Assembly: GCA_050288425.1 (NCBI GenBank)
Contig: JBNKDU010000147.1
Location: 1-64,000 of the forward strand
Source of the DNA: JARRKU01 sp050288425
GTDB taxonomy: Bacteria > Desulfobacterota > Desulfobacteria > Desulfobacterales > Desulfosarcinaceae
Direction of reading: 5' to 3'
DNA: 64,000 nt
In this document: positions 9,300 through 18,183 of the stretch, one piece after another
Layout: every line of letters starts with the position of its first letter
Position numbering within the stretch: position 1 is the first letter of the stretch
Program-made: the position numbers and the translations under genes
Notes under the pieces: model-generated
The model's database searches: none
The model's input: only the letters and a program-made list of their open reading frames with translations
Told to the model about the DNA's origin: nothing

Positions 9300-10340
9300 A
9301 TGCAATACTCCAACGTAAGACTCGCCTCCTTCGGCTATGAACTGGCCCCCAACGTGGTCGCCTCCGAAGACCTGGAAGACCGGCTGGCGCCCGTCTATGA
9401 AACCCTGCACCTGCAACCGGGCCAATTGGAGGCGCTTACCGGAATCGCCGAACGGCGCTACTGGGATCCCGATTTTCAGCTCTCCCAGGGCGCGATCCGG
9501 GCGGGAAAGAAGTCCCTGGAATCGGCCCGCATCTCCCCGGACGCCATCGGCATGCTGATTTACGGGGGGGTCTGCCGCGAAAACCTCGAACCCGCCACGG
9601 CCTGTGCCGTGGCCCACGGCATCGGCCTGGGACCGGACGTCCTGATCCAGGACAGCTCCAACGCCTGCCTCGGCGTTCTCAACGGCATGGTCCAGATCGC
9701 CAACGCCATCGAGCTGGGCCAGATAAAAGCCGGCCTGGTGGTCTCCTGCGAATCGGCCCGCCAGATCGTCGACATGACCATCGACCGCCTTCTGAACTCT
9801 CCGAACATGGAAGTGTTCAAGGAGACCATCGCCACCCTCACCGGCGGATCAGGGGCCGTGGGGGTGGTCCTTTGCGACGCCTCCCTGGCGCCCAACGGTC
9901 ACCGCCTGCTGGGAGGGGTGGCCCGCAACGCCACCCAGCATCACAAACTCTGCACCTGGGGGCCGGATACCGGCATTCCCGCCACCCGGCCCCATGTCAT
10001 GCGGACCGATTCCGTGGGCGTGTTGCAGCATGGGGTAATCCTGGGCATCGAGACCTTTCGCGTGTTCCGGCAAACCCTGGGCTGGTCCCAGGAACTTCCC
10101 GACAAGGTCATCTGCCACCAGGTGGGCTCCGCGCACCAACGCACCATCCTGGAGTCGATCCGGATCGACCCGGCCAGGGATTTCACCACCTACCGCTACC
10201 TGGGCAACATCGGCACGGTATCGCTGCCCATCACCGCCGCCATCGCCCAGGAACGGGGCTTCCTGGAGACCGGCGACCGGGTCGGGTTCCTGGGGATCGG
10301 CAGCGGTCTCAACTGCCTGATGCTGGGGCTGGAATGGTAG
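9300..10340 (+). CDS. oleA: OleA, thiolase-fold head-to-head acyl condensing enzyme
   Basis: 346 residues, the usual OleA size. Catalytic residues can be placed: Cys123 in SNACLGVLNG, His273 in CHQVGSAHQR, Asn303 in YLGNIGTVSLP, and Glu97 in NLEP, 26 residues before the Cys. That last spacing matches the Glu-to-Cys distance of Xanthomonas OleA (E117/C143) and separates OleA from FabH. The known reaction joins two acyl-CoA (or acyl-ACP) chains by non-decarboxylative Claisen condensation to a 2-alkyl-3-oxoalkanoic acid. The start is the ATG at 9300, 21 bases after the Pfa-like stop, so the two genes are probably co-transcribed. The 3' end overlaps oleB by 7 bases. Confidence 0.92.
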   Translation: MQYSNVRLASFGYELAPNVVASEDLEDRLAPVYETLHLQPGQLEALTGIAERRYWDPDFQLSQGAIRAGKKSLESARISPDAIGMLIYGGVCRENLEPATACAVAHGIGLGPDVLIQDSSNACLGVLNGMVQIANAIELGQIKAGLVVSCESARQIVDMTIDRLLNSPNMEVFKETIATLTGGSGAVGVVLCDASLAPNGHRLLGGVARNATQHHKLCTWGPDTGIPATRPHVMRTDSVGVLQHGVILGIETFRVFRQTLGWSQELPDKVICHQVGSAHQRTILESIRIDPARDFTTYRYLGNIGTVSLPITAAIAQERGFLETGDRVGFLGIGSGLNCLMLGLEW

Positions 10341-11242
10341 CGTTCATCGAAACCGCCCCCTTCCGGCACCTCTATCCATTCAGATCCCACTACCTGAAGA
10401 TCGGCGGACTGGATTACCACTACCTCGACGAAGGCCGGGGGGAGCCACTGGTCATGGTGCACGGCAATCCCACCTGGTCCTTCTATTTCCGGGCCCTGGT
10501 GACGGAATTTCGCCAGGAACACCGCGTGATCGTGCCGGACCACATCGGCTGCGGACTCTCCGCCAAACCGGATGAAACCGGCTATTCCTTCACCCTCCAG
10601 CGACGGGTGGCCGACCTGACCGCGTTGTTGAACCACCTTTCCCTGCCCCGGCCGGTCACATTGGTGTTGCATGACTGGGGCGGCATGATCGGCCTGGCAT
10701 GGGCCATGGACAATCCGGATCGTGTGGCCCGCATCGTCCTCCTGAATACGGCCGGCTTTTTTCCGCCCCGGGGCCGGGCGATCCCCCTGCGGCTACGACT
10801 CATCCGCCAAGGCGGCCGCCTGGCGGAATCGATGGTGCTGGGATTGAACCTCTTCGCCCGGGCCGCCATCCACATGGCCCCCCGACGACGGCTGCCGGCC
10901 GACGTACGGGCCGGGCTGCTGGCGCCCTACAACAGCCGCCGCAATCGGCTGGCCACGCTGAAGTTCGTCCAGGACATCCCGTTGAGCGAAAAACATCCCA
11001 GCGGACGCATCGTGGCCCGGGTGGACAAACGGCTGGAGACCATCTGCTCCCGGCCGACCCTGATTCTCTGGGGGGCCCGCGACTTCGTCTTCACCCGCGA
11101 CTATTTCGATGAATGGCGCCGTCGCCTGCCGGCAGTCCCGGCTTACTGGTTCGGGGAGGCCGGCCACTATATCCTGGAAGATATACCGGACAAAATCATC
11201 TCCTATCTCCGGCAGTTCTTGCAAGAGCATCCTGGGGGGTGA
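10334..11242 (+). CDS. oleB: OleB, alpha/beta hydrolase-fold beta-lactone decarboxylase
   Basis: 302 residues of haloalkane-dehalogenase-like fold: MVHGNPTWSFYFRAL (oxyanion loop), nucleophile Asp114 in LHDWGGMIG and general base His278 in GEAGHYILED. OleB proteins decarboxylate cis-beta-lactones to cis-olefins, the last step of head-to-head hydrocarbon synthesis. The frame stays open far upstream, but the ATG at 10334 overlaps the oleA stop by 7 bases and begins the recognisable protein, so it is preferred. A 96-base AT-rich gap separates it from the chosen oleC start. A true dehalogenase cannot be excluded from fold alone; the ole context decides it. Confidence 0.9.
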   Translation: MVAFIETAPFRHLYPFRSHYLKIGGLDYHYLDEGRGEPLVMVHGNPTWSFYFRALVTEFRQEHRVIVPDHIGCGLSAKPDETGYSFTLQRRVADLTALLNHLSLPRPVTLVLHDWGGMIGLAWAMDNPDRVARIVLLNTAGFFPPRGRAIPLRLRLIRQGGRLAESMVLGLNLFARAAIHMAPRRRLPADVRAGLLAPYNSRRNRLATLKFVQDIPLSEKHPSGRIVARVDKRLETICSRPTLILWGARDFVFTRDYFDEWRRRLPAVPAYWFGEAGHYILEDIPDKIISYLRQFLQEHPGG

Positions 11243-11338
11243 TATTGGCAGTCAGATCCACGCACCGACGGCATGCCCAAATATAATGCCGCCTGTGCCA
11301 CTATTTTAAAGTTATACTTGAATATATACATCATATTC

Positions 11339-13024
11339 ATGCAAAATCATTTCAATAATTGCTGTACGTCCCAAACAACCCATTCGGTCAACGTGGCCCA
11401 CTACCTCACGACCATGGCCCGTGTGCAGCCGTATCGCCGGGCGGTGGTCTATCCGGCCAAAAGGGACGCCAACGGGCGCGTGGCCTATTCCCACCTCACG
11501 TTTCGCCAGTTGGATCGCGAATCGGATTGTTTCGCCCACGGTCTGAGCCAGGCCGGCATCGACCGCGGTACGCGTACGATTTTGATGGTCCGGCCGAGCC
11601 TGGAGTTCTTCGCCCTGACATTCGCCATGTTCAAGGTCGGCGCGGTTCCGGTGATGGTGGACCCCGGGATGGGCGTGCGCCGCATGCTGGCATGCCTTCG
11701 GGAGAGCCAGGCCGAGGCCATCATCGGCGTCCCCCCCGCGCATGCGCTGCGCACCCTCTGTCCAGGATATTTCAAGGAAGTGAAGGTGGCCGTCACCGTC
11801 GGCAGGCGGTGGTTCTGGGGAGGTCTGACGCTGACCGACATCCGCGCCCTCCCCTGGGAACCGTTCCGCATCGCCGACACCCGGCCGGACGAGATTGCGG
11901 CCATCCTGTTCACCACCGGCAGCACCGGACCGGCCAAGGGAGCTATTTACACCCACGGCAATTTCGACGCCCAGGTGCGGTATATCAGAGCCCAGTTCGC
12001 CATCTCCCCGGATGAAATCGACCTGCCCACCTTTCCCCTCTTCGCCCTTTTCGATCCGGCCCTGGGCATGACGGCGGTGATTCCCGACATGGACCCCACC
12101 CGGCCGGCCCGGGTCGATCCGGAAAAAATCGTCGAGGCAGTGGTCAATCATGGGGTTACCAATATGTTCGCCTCGCCGGCGCTGCTCAACCGCGTGGGCC
12201 GTCACGGCAAAGCCAACGGCATCCGACTGCCTTCGCTCAAGCGGGTCATCTCGGCCGGCGCGCCGGCGGCTCCGGACAATATTGCCACCTTTGCCGTCAT
12301 GCTGGAAGGAGAAGCGCAAATCCACACCGGATACGGCGCCACCGAGGCCATGCCGGTCTCCTCCTTTGGATCGACGGATATTTTGAACGAGACGGCCGCC
12401 CTCAGCGAAAAAGGATACGGCATATGCGTGGGTCGCCCCGTTCAGAACATCGAGGTGCGCATCATCCGCATCGGCGACGATCCCATCGAACGATGGTCCG
12501 ACGATCTGCTGGTGGACGAAGGCGAAATCGGTGAAATCGTCGTCAGCGGCGAAATAGTGACCCGGGGATACTATCGCCGACCCGATGACGACCTCCATTC
12601 AAAAATTCATGATCAAGGACGCATCTGGCACCGCATGGGCGACCTGGGCTGGCTGGACAAGAAAGGCCGAATCTGGTTTTGCGGCCGCAAGAGCCACCGG
12701 GTGGTTACCGCCCAAGGGGACTTGTACACCATCCCCTGCGAGGCGATCTTCAACCGGCATCCAGCCGTATTTCGCAGCGCCCTGGTGGGGCTGGGTCAAC
12801 CGCCGCACCAGCGTCCGGTAATGTGCATCGAACTGGAACCTGAAAACCGGGACAACGATCCCGAATTGATCACCAGGGAGATGATTGCCCTGGCCCAGGA
12901 CAATCCCCTGACGGAATCCTTGGACACCTTCCTGTTTCATCCCGGGTTCCCGGTGGACATCCGCCACAATTCCAAGATCTTCCGGGAAAAACTGGCGGTC
13001 TGGGCCCAACGTCGTCTCAAGTAG
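11339..13024 (+). CDS. oleC: OleC, AMP-forming beta-lactone synthetase
   Basis: 561 residues from the ATG at 11339. An in-frame start at 11273 would add 22 residues encoded by AT-rich, non-coding-looking DNA, so the later ATG is preferred; neither has a good ribosome site. It is an ANL-superfamily enzyme with P-loop TTGSTGPAKG at about residues 192-201, YGATEAMPVS as the A5 motif, and a shortened C-terminal domain with CGRKSHRVVT. OleC uses ATP to close 2-alkyl-3-hydroxyalkanoates to beta-lactones. Order and spacing fit oleABCD: oleD follows 58 bases downstream. Confidence 0.9.
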   Translation: MQNHFNNCCTSQTTHSVNVAHYLTTMARVQPYRRAVVYPAKRDANGRVAYSHLTFRQLDRESDCFAHGLSQAGIDRGTRTILMVRPSLEFFALTFAMFKVGAVPVMVDPGMGVRRMLACLRESQAEAIIGVPPAHALRTLCPGYFKEVKVAVTVGRRWFWGGLTLTDIRALPWEPFRIADTRPDEIAAILFTTGSTGPAKGAIYTHGNFDAQVRYIRAQFAISPDEIDLPTFPLFALFDPALGMTAVIPDMDPTRPARVDPEKIVEAVVNHGVTNMFASPALLNRVGRHGKANGIRLPSLKRVISAGAPAAPDNIATFAVMLEGEAQIHTGYGATEAMPVSSFGSTDILNETAALSEKGYGICVGRPVQNIEVRIIRIGDDPIERWSDDLLVDEGEIGEIVVSGEIVTRGYYRRPDDDLHSKIHDQGRIWHRMGDLGWLDKKGRIWFCGRKSHRVVTAQGDLYTIPCEAIFNRHPAVFRSALVGLGQPPHQRPVMCIELEPENRDNDPELITREMIALAQDNPLTESLDTFLFHPGFPVDIRHNSKIFREKLAVWAQRRLK

Positions 13025-13082
13025 GTTCGATTCTATCCATGAAGATCACCTGTGACGATTGTATGCAACGGAGCCGATATCG

Positions 13083-14093
13083 ATGATTCCTTCCCGCACC
13101 ATTCTCGTCACCGGCGGGGGCGGGTTCCTGGGCGGCGCCATCGTGCGCATGCTGCGGGAGCAGGGTGAGAAAATCCGCAGTCTGGCGCGTCATCGCTACC
13201 CGGAATTGGAGCCGCTGGGGGTGGAGCAGATCCAGGGAGATCTTGCCGATGCCGAAGCCGTCCGCAACGCCTGCCGGGGGGTGGAGGCCGTCTTCCACGT
13301 CGCCGCCAGACCGGGTGTCTGGGGCAGCTTCGAATCGTTCCACCGGCCCAATGTCACCGGCACCGCCAACGTCATCCAGGCCTGCCGGGATTGCGGGGTC
13401 GAACGGTTGATCTACACCAGTTCACCCAGCGTGGTGTTTGACGGACGGGACATGGAAGGCGTGGACGAATCGGTTCCCTACCCCCGGCGTTTCCATGCCC
13501 ATTACCCCCACACCAAGGCCATCGCCGAACAGATGGTCATCCGGGCGGCCCGGGACGGCCTTCCCGCCGTATCTCTGCGGCCCCATCTCATCTGGGGGCC
13601 GGGCGACAACCATCTGGCGCCGCGCATCCTGGCCCGGGCCCACCGGCTGCGGCAGGTGGGAGACGGGGCCAACAAGGTGGACACCATCTACATCGACAAC
13701 GCGGCCCGGGCCCATGTGCAGGCCGAGGCGCGACTGGGGGAGAACCCGGACCTGGCGGGAAAGGTCTATTTCATCAGCCAGGACGAACCCATCGCGCTGT
13801 GGGAAATGGTGAATCGCATTCTCATGGCCGGCGGAAAGGCGCCCCTCCGGAAAAAAATTTCACCGGGTCTGGCCTGGTTCACCGGTGCATTGTGCGAAGC
13901 TATTTACAAGCTACTGCGATTGCGGGCAGAACCGCCCATGACCCGCTTCGTGGCCCGGGAATTGGCCACGGCCCATTGGTTCGACATCACCGCCGCCAAG
14001 ACCGACTTGGGCTACCGGCCTACCGTATCGACTGAAGAAGGATTACGGCGGCTTGCGAATTGGCTGCGAACAGAACAGGAGTCAAGCCCATGA
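13083..14093 (+). CDS. oleD: OleD, NADPH-dependent 2-alkyl-3-oxoalkanoate reductase
   Basis: 336 residues of the extended short-chain dehydrogenase fold (3-beta-HSD/epimerase type): nucleotide-binding VTGGGGFLGG at residues 9-18, DLADAEAV, YTSSPSVVF, and catalytic Tyr141/Lys145 in YPHTK. OleD reduces the keto group of the OleA product before OleC acts. The ATG at 13083 is chosen because GGAG (13070-13073) lies nine bases upstream; a longer TTG start at 13059 has nothing comparable. The stop overlaps the next ATG by four bases (ATGA), so the ACT-domain gene is probably on the same transcript. Confidence 0.9.
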   Translation: MIPSRTILVTGGGGFLGGAIVRMLREQGEKIRSLARHRYPELEPLGVEQIQGDLADAEAVRNACRGVEAVFHVAARPGVWGSFESFHRPNVTGTANVIQACRDCGVERLIYTSSPSVVFDGRDMEGVDESVPYPRRFHAHYPHTKAIAEQMVIRAARDGLPAVSLRPHLIWGPGDNHLAPRILARAHRLRQVGDGANKVDTIYIDNAARAHVQAEARLGENPDLAGKVYFISQDEPIALWEMVNRILMAGGKAPLRKKISPGLAWFTGALCEAIYKLLRLRAEPPMTRFVARELATAHWFDITAAKTDLGYRPTVSTEEGLRRLANWLRTEQESSP

Positions 14094-14644
14094 AAAAAAT
14101 GATCATATCCATCTTGGGCCAGGACCGGCCCGGCATTATCGCCGCCGTGACCAAGGTGCTGCTGGAAGAGGATTTCAACATCGAGGATGTGAGCCAGACC
14201 ATCCTTCAGAATCATTTTTCCGGAATTTTCATTGCCGGCGGTCCCGACAATGCCTCCTGCGAGGGACTGCAGGCGGCCATGAACCGCTCGGCATCCGGCT
14301 TCGATCTCCATTTCCATGTCCAGGAACTGGTGGAAGTGGCGACTCCATGGACCGAGTGCGACTGCGAGCCTTTCGTGATCACCACCCAGGGTCCCGACCG
14401 CAAGGGACTGGTGGCGCAGATTACCGCCGTATTGGGCGCCCACAACGTCAATGTGTCCCGGCTGCAGGCGTTTTTCCGGGGCGGCAGCGAACCCGGCAAA
14501 AACCTCATGATTTACGAAGTGGACATCCCCGCGGACACCGACCAGAAAAAACTGCGGCAGGCGCTCCGGGTCAAGGCCGAGAAACTGTCTCTCAAAGTCA
14601 GCATTCAGCACAAAAAGATATTTGAAGCCATCAATCGAATATGA
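14090..14644 (+). CDS. Double ACT-domain protein (GcvR / UPF0237-like)
   Basis: 184 residues forming two ACT domains: residues 1-80, starting MKKMIISILGQDRPGIIAAV, and about 95-175, starting FVITTQGPDRKGLVAQITAV. The DRPG and DRKG turns are the usual ligand-binding loops at ACT interfaces, so an amino acid effector is expected. There is no DNA-binding or enzyme domain; the architecture matches GcvR-type regulators and the UPF0237 family. AGGAG precedes the ATG, which overlaps the oleD stop. The UPF0210 gene follows, a pairing seen in many anaerobes, so the two probably work together and only happen to sit behind ole. Confidence 0.8.
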   Translation: MKKMIISILGQDRPGIIAAVTKVLLEEDFNIEDVSQTILQNHFSGIFIAGGPDNASCEGLQAAMNRSASGFDLHFHVQELVEVATPWTECDCEPFVITTQGPDRKGLVAQITAVLGAHNVNVSRLQAFFRGGSEPGKNLMIYEVDIPADTDQKKLRQALRVKAEKLSLKVSIQHKKIFEAINRI

Positions 14645-14755
14645 CGTTTCCGTGGATCGGCGACGGGCCCTGCCGCTGCCGATGGATCTGGCAATCGACA
14701 AAATGTTTCCTTTACCTGGATTATAGACAACCGCATCGAGTGAGGACCGAGAACC

Positions 14756-16129
14756 ATGCTGACCCATAATGAAATCATGTCCGTATTGGAGATGTTGCGC
14801 AACGAGAATCTGGACCTGCGGACCGTCACCCTGGGGCTGAACCTGCTCGATTGCGCCAGTGACGATCTCCACCGCTTCACCACCAAGATCTATGATCGCA
14901 TCACTCACATGGCGTCCAGTCTGGTGGACATATGTGATGCCGTTGGCGAAAAATATGGGATTCCCGTGGTGAACAAGCGGATCTCGGTCAGTCCCATGGC
15001 GGTGGCCGCAGCACCCTTCGGTCCCGAAGAAATGGTCACCGTGGCCCGGACCCTGGATCGCGCCGCGCGGCAGGTAAATGTCGATTTTCTAGGGGGCTTT
15101 TCCGCCCTGGTGGAAAAAGGCATGGCCAACGGCGACCGTGCCTTGATCGCCGCCCTGCCGGAAGCCCTGGCCCAGACCGAGCGGGTTTGCGCCTCCGTCA
15201 ATGTCGCCTCCACCCGGGCCGGCATCAACATGGACGCCGTGCTGCTGCTGGGACGCCAGATCAAGCAAGCCGCCGCCCTGACCGCCGACAAGGATGGATT
15301 GGCCTGTGCCAAGCTGTGCGTGTTCGCCAACATCCCCCAGGATGTGCCCTTCATGGCCGGCGCCTATCTGGGTGTGGGCGAGGCCCAGTCGGTGATCAAT
15401 GTCGGTGTCTCCGGACCGGGCGTGGTGAAAAAGGCCATCGACCGTGCCCTCGAGGCAGACCCTGACATGGACCTGGGCCGGTTGTCCGAATTGATCAAGC
15501 ACACCGCCTACAAGGTCACCCGGGCCGGCGAACTCATCGGCCGCGAAGTGGCCGATACCCTCCAGATTCCCTTCGGCGTGGTGGATCTCTCCCTGGCGCC
15601 CACGCCCAATGTGGGCGACAGCGTCGGCGAGATCTTCCAGAGCCTGGGATTGAAAAGCATCGGGGTTCCCGGTTCCACCACCGTGCTGGCACTGCTCAAC
15701 GACGCGGTGAAAAAGGGCGGCGCCTTCGCCAGTTCCCATGTGGGCGGCCTCAGCGGAGCGTTTATCCCGGTGAGCGAGGACCTCAACATATCCCGGGCGG
15801 CCCAGGAGGGGCACCTCTGCATAGAGAAGCTGGAGGCCATGACCGCGGTCTGTTCGGTGGGACTCGACATGGTGGCCATTCCCGGCGATACCAGCGCGGA
15901 AACCTTGTCGGCCATCATGGCCGACGAGATGGCCATCGGCGTGATCAACAAGAAGACCACCGCGACGCGCATCATTCCCGTGCCGGGGAAGAAGGCCGGA
16001 GACTTCGCCCGCTTCGGTGGCTTGCTGGGCGAATCGATAATCATGGAGGTGAACAACGCCGGCGGCGAAAACCCCTTCATCCGGCGGGGAGGACTGATCC
16101 CCTCCCCCATCCACAGCCTGACCAATTGA
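14756..16129 (+). CDS. UPF0210 / DUF711 (PFL-like) protein
   Basis: 457 residues, full length for UPF0210. Typical stretches are LGLNLLDCAS near residue 30, GIPVVNKRISVSP near 70, DFLGGFSALVEKG near 115, the Gly-rich NVGVSGPGVVKKAI near 220, and GVVDLSLAPTPNVGDSVG near 280. Structures of the family resemble the glycyl-radical (pyruvate formate-lyase-like) barrel, but no Gly-radical loop is apparent and the function is unknown. GAGGACC lies before the ATG. The ACT-domain gene 111 bases upstream is the usual partner and may sense the ligand that this protein handles (inference). Confidence 0.85.
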   Translation: MLTHNEIMSVLEMLRNENLDLRTVTLGLNLLDCASDDLHRFTTKIYDRITHMASSLVDICDAVGEKYGIPVVNKRISVSPMAVAAAPFGPEEMVTVARTLDRAARQVNVDFLGGFSALVEKGMANGDRALIAALPEALAQTERVCASVNVASTRAGINMDAVLLLGRQIKQAAALTADKDGLACAKLCVFANIPQDVPFMAGAYLGVGEAQSVINVGVSGPGVVKKAIDRALEADPDMDLGRLSELIKHTAYKVTRAGELIGREVADTLQIPFGVVDLSLAPTPNVGDSVGEIFQSLGLKSIGVPGSTTVLALLNDAVKKGGAFASSHVGGLSGAFIPVSEDLNISRAAQEGHLCIEKLEAMTAVCSVGLDMVAIPGDTSAETLSAIMADEMAIGVINKKTTATRIIPVPGKKAGDFARFGGLLGESIIMEVNNAGGENPFIRRGGLIPSPIHSLTN

Positions 16130-16186
16130 CCGCGACGGCACGGACCAACCCACATCCAGCCTGCCGGGTCCGGAAGGATTTGCCGG

Positions 16187-17236
16187 CTATTTGTGCCAGG
16201 TGAACAAGGCGGCCCCCACCACCAGGAAAAGAACGGTCATGCCGCTCAGGATGATCAGTTGCGGATACACCTGGGCCAGGCCGGCCCCGTCGTTCATGAT
16301 CTCGCGCACACCGGACAGCAGATGGGTCAGGGGGAAGAGGTCGGCCACGGCGCGTACCCACTTGGGCGCGCCTTCGATGGAGAACCAGACCTCCGACAAA
16401 AACATCATGGGCCAGGTGACAAAATTGAGTACCCCGTTGGTGAACTCCTCGCTGACCCCGCGGGAGGCCACCACCAGCCCCATGGCCGTCAGGCAGAGGC
16501 ACCCCACCACAAACAGGACGGCCAGATCGAAATAGCGCCCCTCCACTTCGAAATCGAATACCATGTCGCAGCCCACCCAGAGGATGGTCAGGGTAAAGAG
16601 CAACAGAAACATACGTGAGATCATCTGCGCACTGAGGTACTCCAGGGCCGTGAGCGGGGTGGCGTTGAGGCGCTTGAGTACGCCGTTCTTGCGGTAGCGC
16701 ACCACCACGAACCCCACGCCGTAGAGGGCGGAGAACATGATGTTCATGCCCAGAATCCCTGGAAACAGCCAGTCGATGTATCGAATCTGGCGACCGGCGA
16801 CGGCCTCCTGCCGGTGCAGGGAGCGCTGGTCGTCGGGAAGCAGGCTGCCCGCCAGCATGCGTTCGGCGATATAGCCTTTGGGCGAGGTTTCGCTGACCCA
16901 GTATTTGTAAGGCACCCGGGTCAAATCCAGCAGCAGGTCGATTTTATGGTGTTTGAGCTTGTCCATCCCACGGTCTCGATCCCGGACCGCGATGAAGTCG
17001 ACGAACCTGATCCGCTCCAACCCGGGGGGAATGCACGAGTCTTGATGACCTTGGGCCGTCAATGGACAAGGGAAGATGCCCACCTTGAAATTTTTTTGCT
17101 CCTCGCCGCCGAAAATGATGGCGAATCCACCGATCAGCAGGAAGGGAAAGAGAAAGTTCCAGCCGAATGCCGCCCGATCCCGGAAAAATTCCCGATTGCG
17201 CGCCACCACCATGGCCCACATGCGTTTGAAATTCAT
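16187..17236 (-). CDS. ABC-2 type transporter permease
   Basis: About 349 residues. One transmembrane helix near the N-terminus (FLFPFLLIGGFAIIFGG) is followed by a large extracytoplasmic segment of about 130 residues and then five helices in the C-terminal half, the usual ABC2_membrane layout of drug or lipid exporters. Three start codons overlap (GTG 17242, ATG 17239, ATG 17236); the last is preferred because GGGAG sits five bases before it. The start region overlaps the stop of the ATPase gene, so the two are translationally coupled. The substrate cannot be told from sequence. Confidence 0.85.
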   Translation of the reverse strand: MNFKRMWAMVVARNREFFRDRAAFGWNFLFPFLLIGGFAIIFGGEEQKNFKVGIFPCPLTAQGHQDSCIPPGLERIRFVDFIAVRDRDRGMDKLKHHKIDLLLDLTRVPYKYWVSETSPKGYIAERMLAGSLLPDDQRSLHRQEAVAGRQIRYIDWLFPGILGMNIMFSALYGVGFVVVRYRKNGVLKRLNATPLTALEYLSAQMISRMFLLLFTLTILWVGCDMVFDFEVEGRYFDLAVLFVVGCLCLTAMGLVVASRGVSEEFTNGVLNFVTWPMMFLSEVWFSIEGAPKWVRAVADLFPLTHLLSGVREIMNDGAGLAQVYPQLIILSGMTVLFLVVGAALFTWHK

Positions 17237-17238
17237 CA

Positions 17239-18132
17239 TCACTCCCTCAGCCTGCGCCCGGTGAGGTTGAGAAAGACCGCTTCCAGGTTGGGCGTCTGCA
17301 CGTCCATATGGGTGAGGTCCACACCGGCCCGCAGCAAGTCCGCCACGGCCTTGTTCATCTCTTCGATACGGATGTGAATCCGATCGCCCACTTCCTGGAA
17401 CTCGAACGGCAGGGTCCCCCTGTCCCGCCGCAAACTCTCCCTGGGCAGCATGATCAGGGTCCCTCCGCCATGCATCTGCATCAATTGACTGGGAGGCCCC
17501 TGGGCAATGATTTTGCCCCGGTCCATGATCGCCACCTGGTCACACAACTGCTGAGCCTCTTCCATGTAGTGGGTGGTCAGGATAATTGTTTTGCCCTGCC
17601 GCTTGATCCCATCCACGATATCCCATAGATTACGGCGGGCCTGGGGATCCAGCCCCGTGGACGGTTCGTCCAGAAAGATCAGTTGGGGCCGGTTGATCAG
17701 GGCCAGGGCCATGAGCAGTCGTTGACGCTGCCCTCCCGAAATTTTATCGTTGCGCTGGTGGCGGATTTCGCTCAGCTGGCACAGCTCGATCAGATCGTCG
17801 ATTAGAAGGCTGTCGCTGTATAAGGATTGAAACGTAACCAGGGTTTCCTGTACGGTCATAAAAGCCAGCAGCGCGGTCTGCTGAAACATGATGCCGATCT
17901 GCTCCCGAAAGGCGGCCGTCCTCGGCCGCCCCTGAAAGCGCACCTGGCCGGAAGTGGGCTGGATGATATCCTCGACGATTTCGATGAGGGTGGTTTTGCC
18001 GGCGCCATTGGGTCCCAGCAATCCAAAGCAGGCACCGGCAGGTACCGCGAGATCGAGGTGATCCACCGCGGTAAGTTTGCCATAGCGCTTGCAGATCTGG
18101 ATGCCTTCAATGATGGGCGTCATCGTCTGCAT
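17239..18132 (-). CDS. ABC transporter ATP-binding protein (exporter, CcmA/DrrA type)
   Basis: 297 residues with every nucleotide-binding motif: Walker A GPNGAGKTT near residue 40, Q-loop MFQQ, signature ISGGQRQR near 132, Walker B LIFLDEPSTGLDPQ and switch His in LTTHYMEEA. About 75 extra C-terminal residues (IHIRIEEMNKAVADLL) form the DrrA-like regulatory tail. It powers the permease encoded immediately downstream. The gene is divergent from the YhdH-type reductase with only 51 bases between the two starts, so their promoters overlap. Confidence 0.9.
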   Translation of the reverse strand: MQTMTPIIEGIQICKRYGKLTAVDHLDLAVPAGACFGLLGPNGAGKTTLIEIVEDIIQPTSGQVRFQGRPRTAAFREQIGIMFQQTALLAFMTVQETLVTFQSLYSDSLLIDDLIELCQLSEIRHQRNDKISGGQRQRLLMALALINRPQLIFLDEPSTGLDPQARRNLWDIVDGIKRQGKTIILTTHYMEEAQQLCDQVAIMDRGKIIAQGPPSQLMQMHGGGTLIMLPRESLRRDRGTLPFEFQEVGDRIHIRIEEMNKAVADLLRAGVDLTHMDVQTPNLEAVFLNLTGRRLRE

Positions 18133-18183
18133 CGTTTCTTTTTCTTGCGAACCGGGCGGATCGCCGCCGGACAGGAGAATGCC

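Noticed and set aside
9872..10333. Long upstream extension of the oleB frame
   Set aside because: It overlaps oleA in another frame with Arg/His/Pro-rich composition typical of an out-of-frame reading of GC-rich coding DNA; the hydrolase begins at the ATG of 10334.
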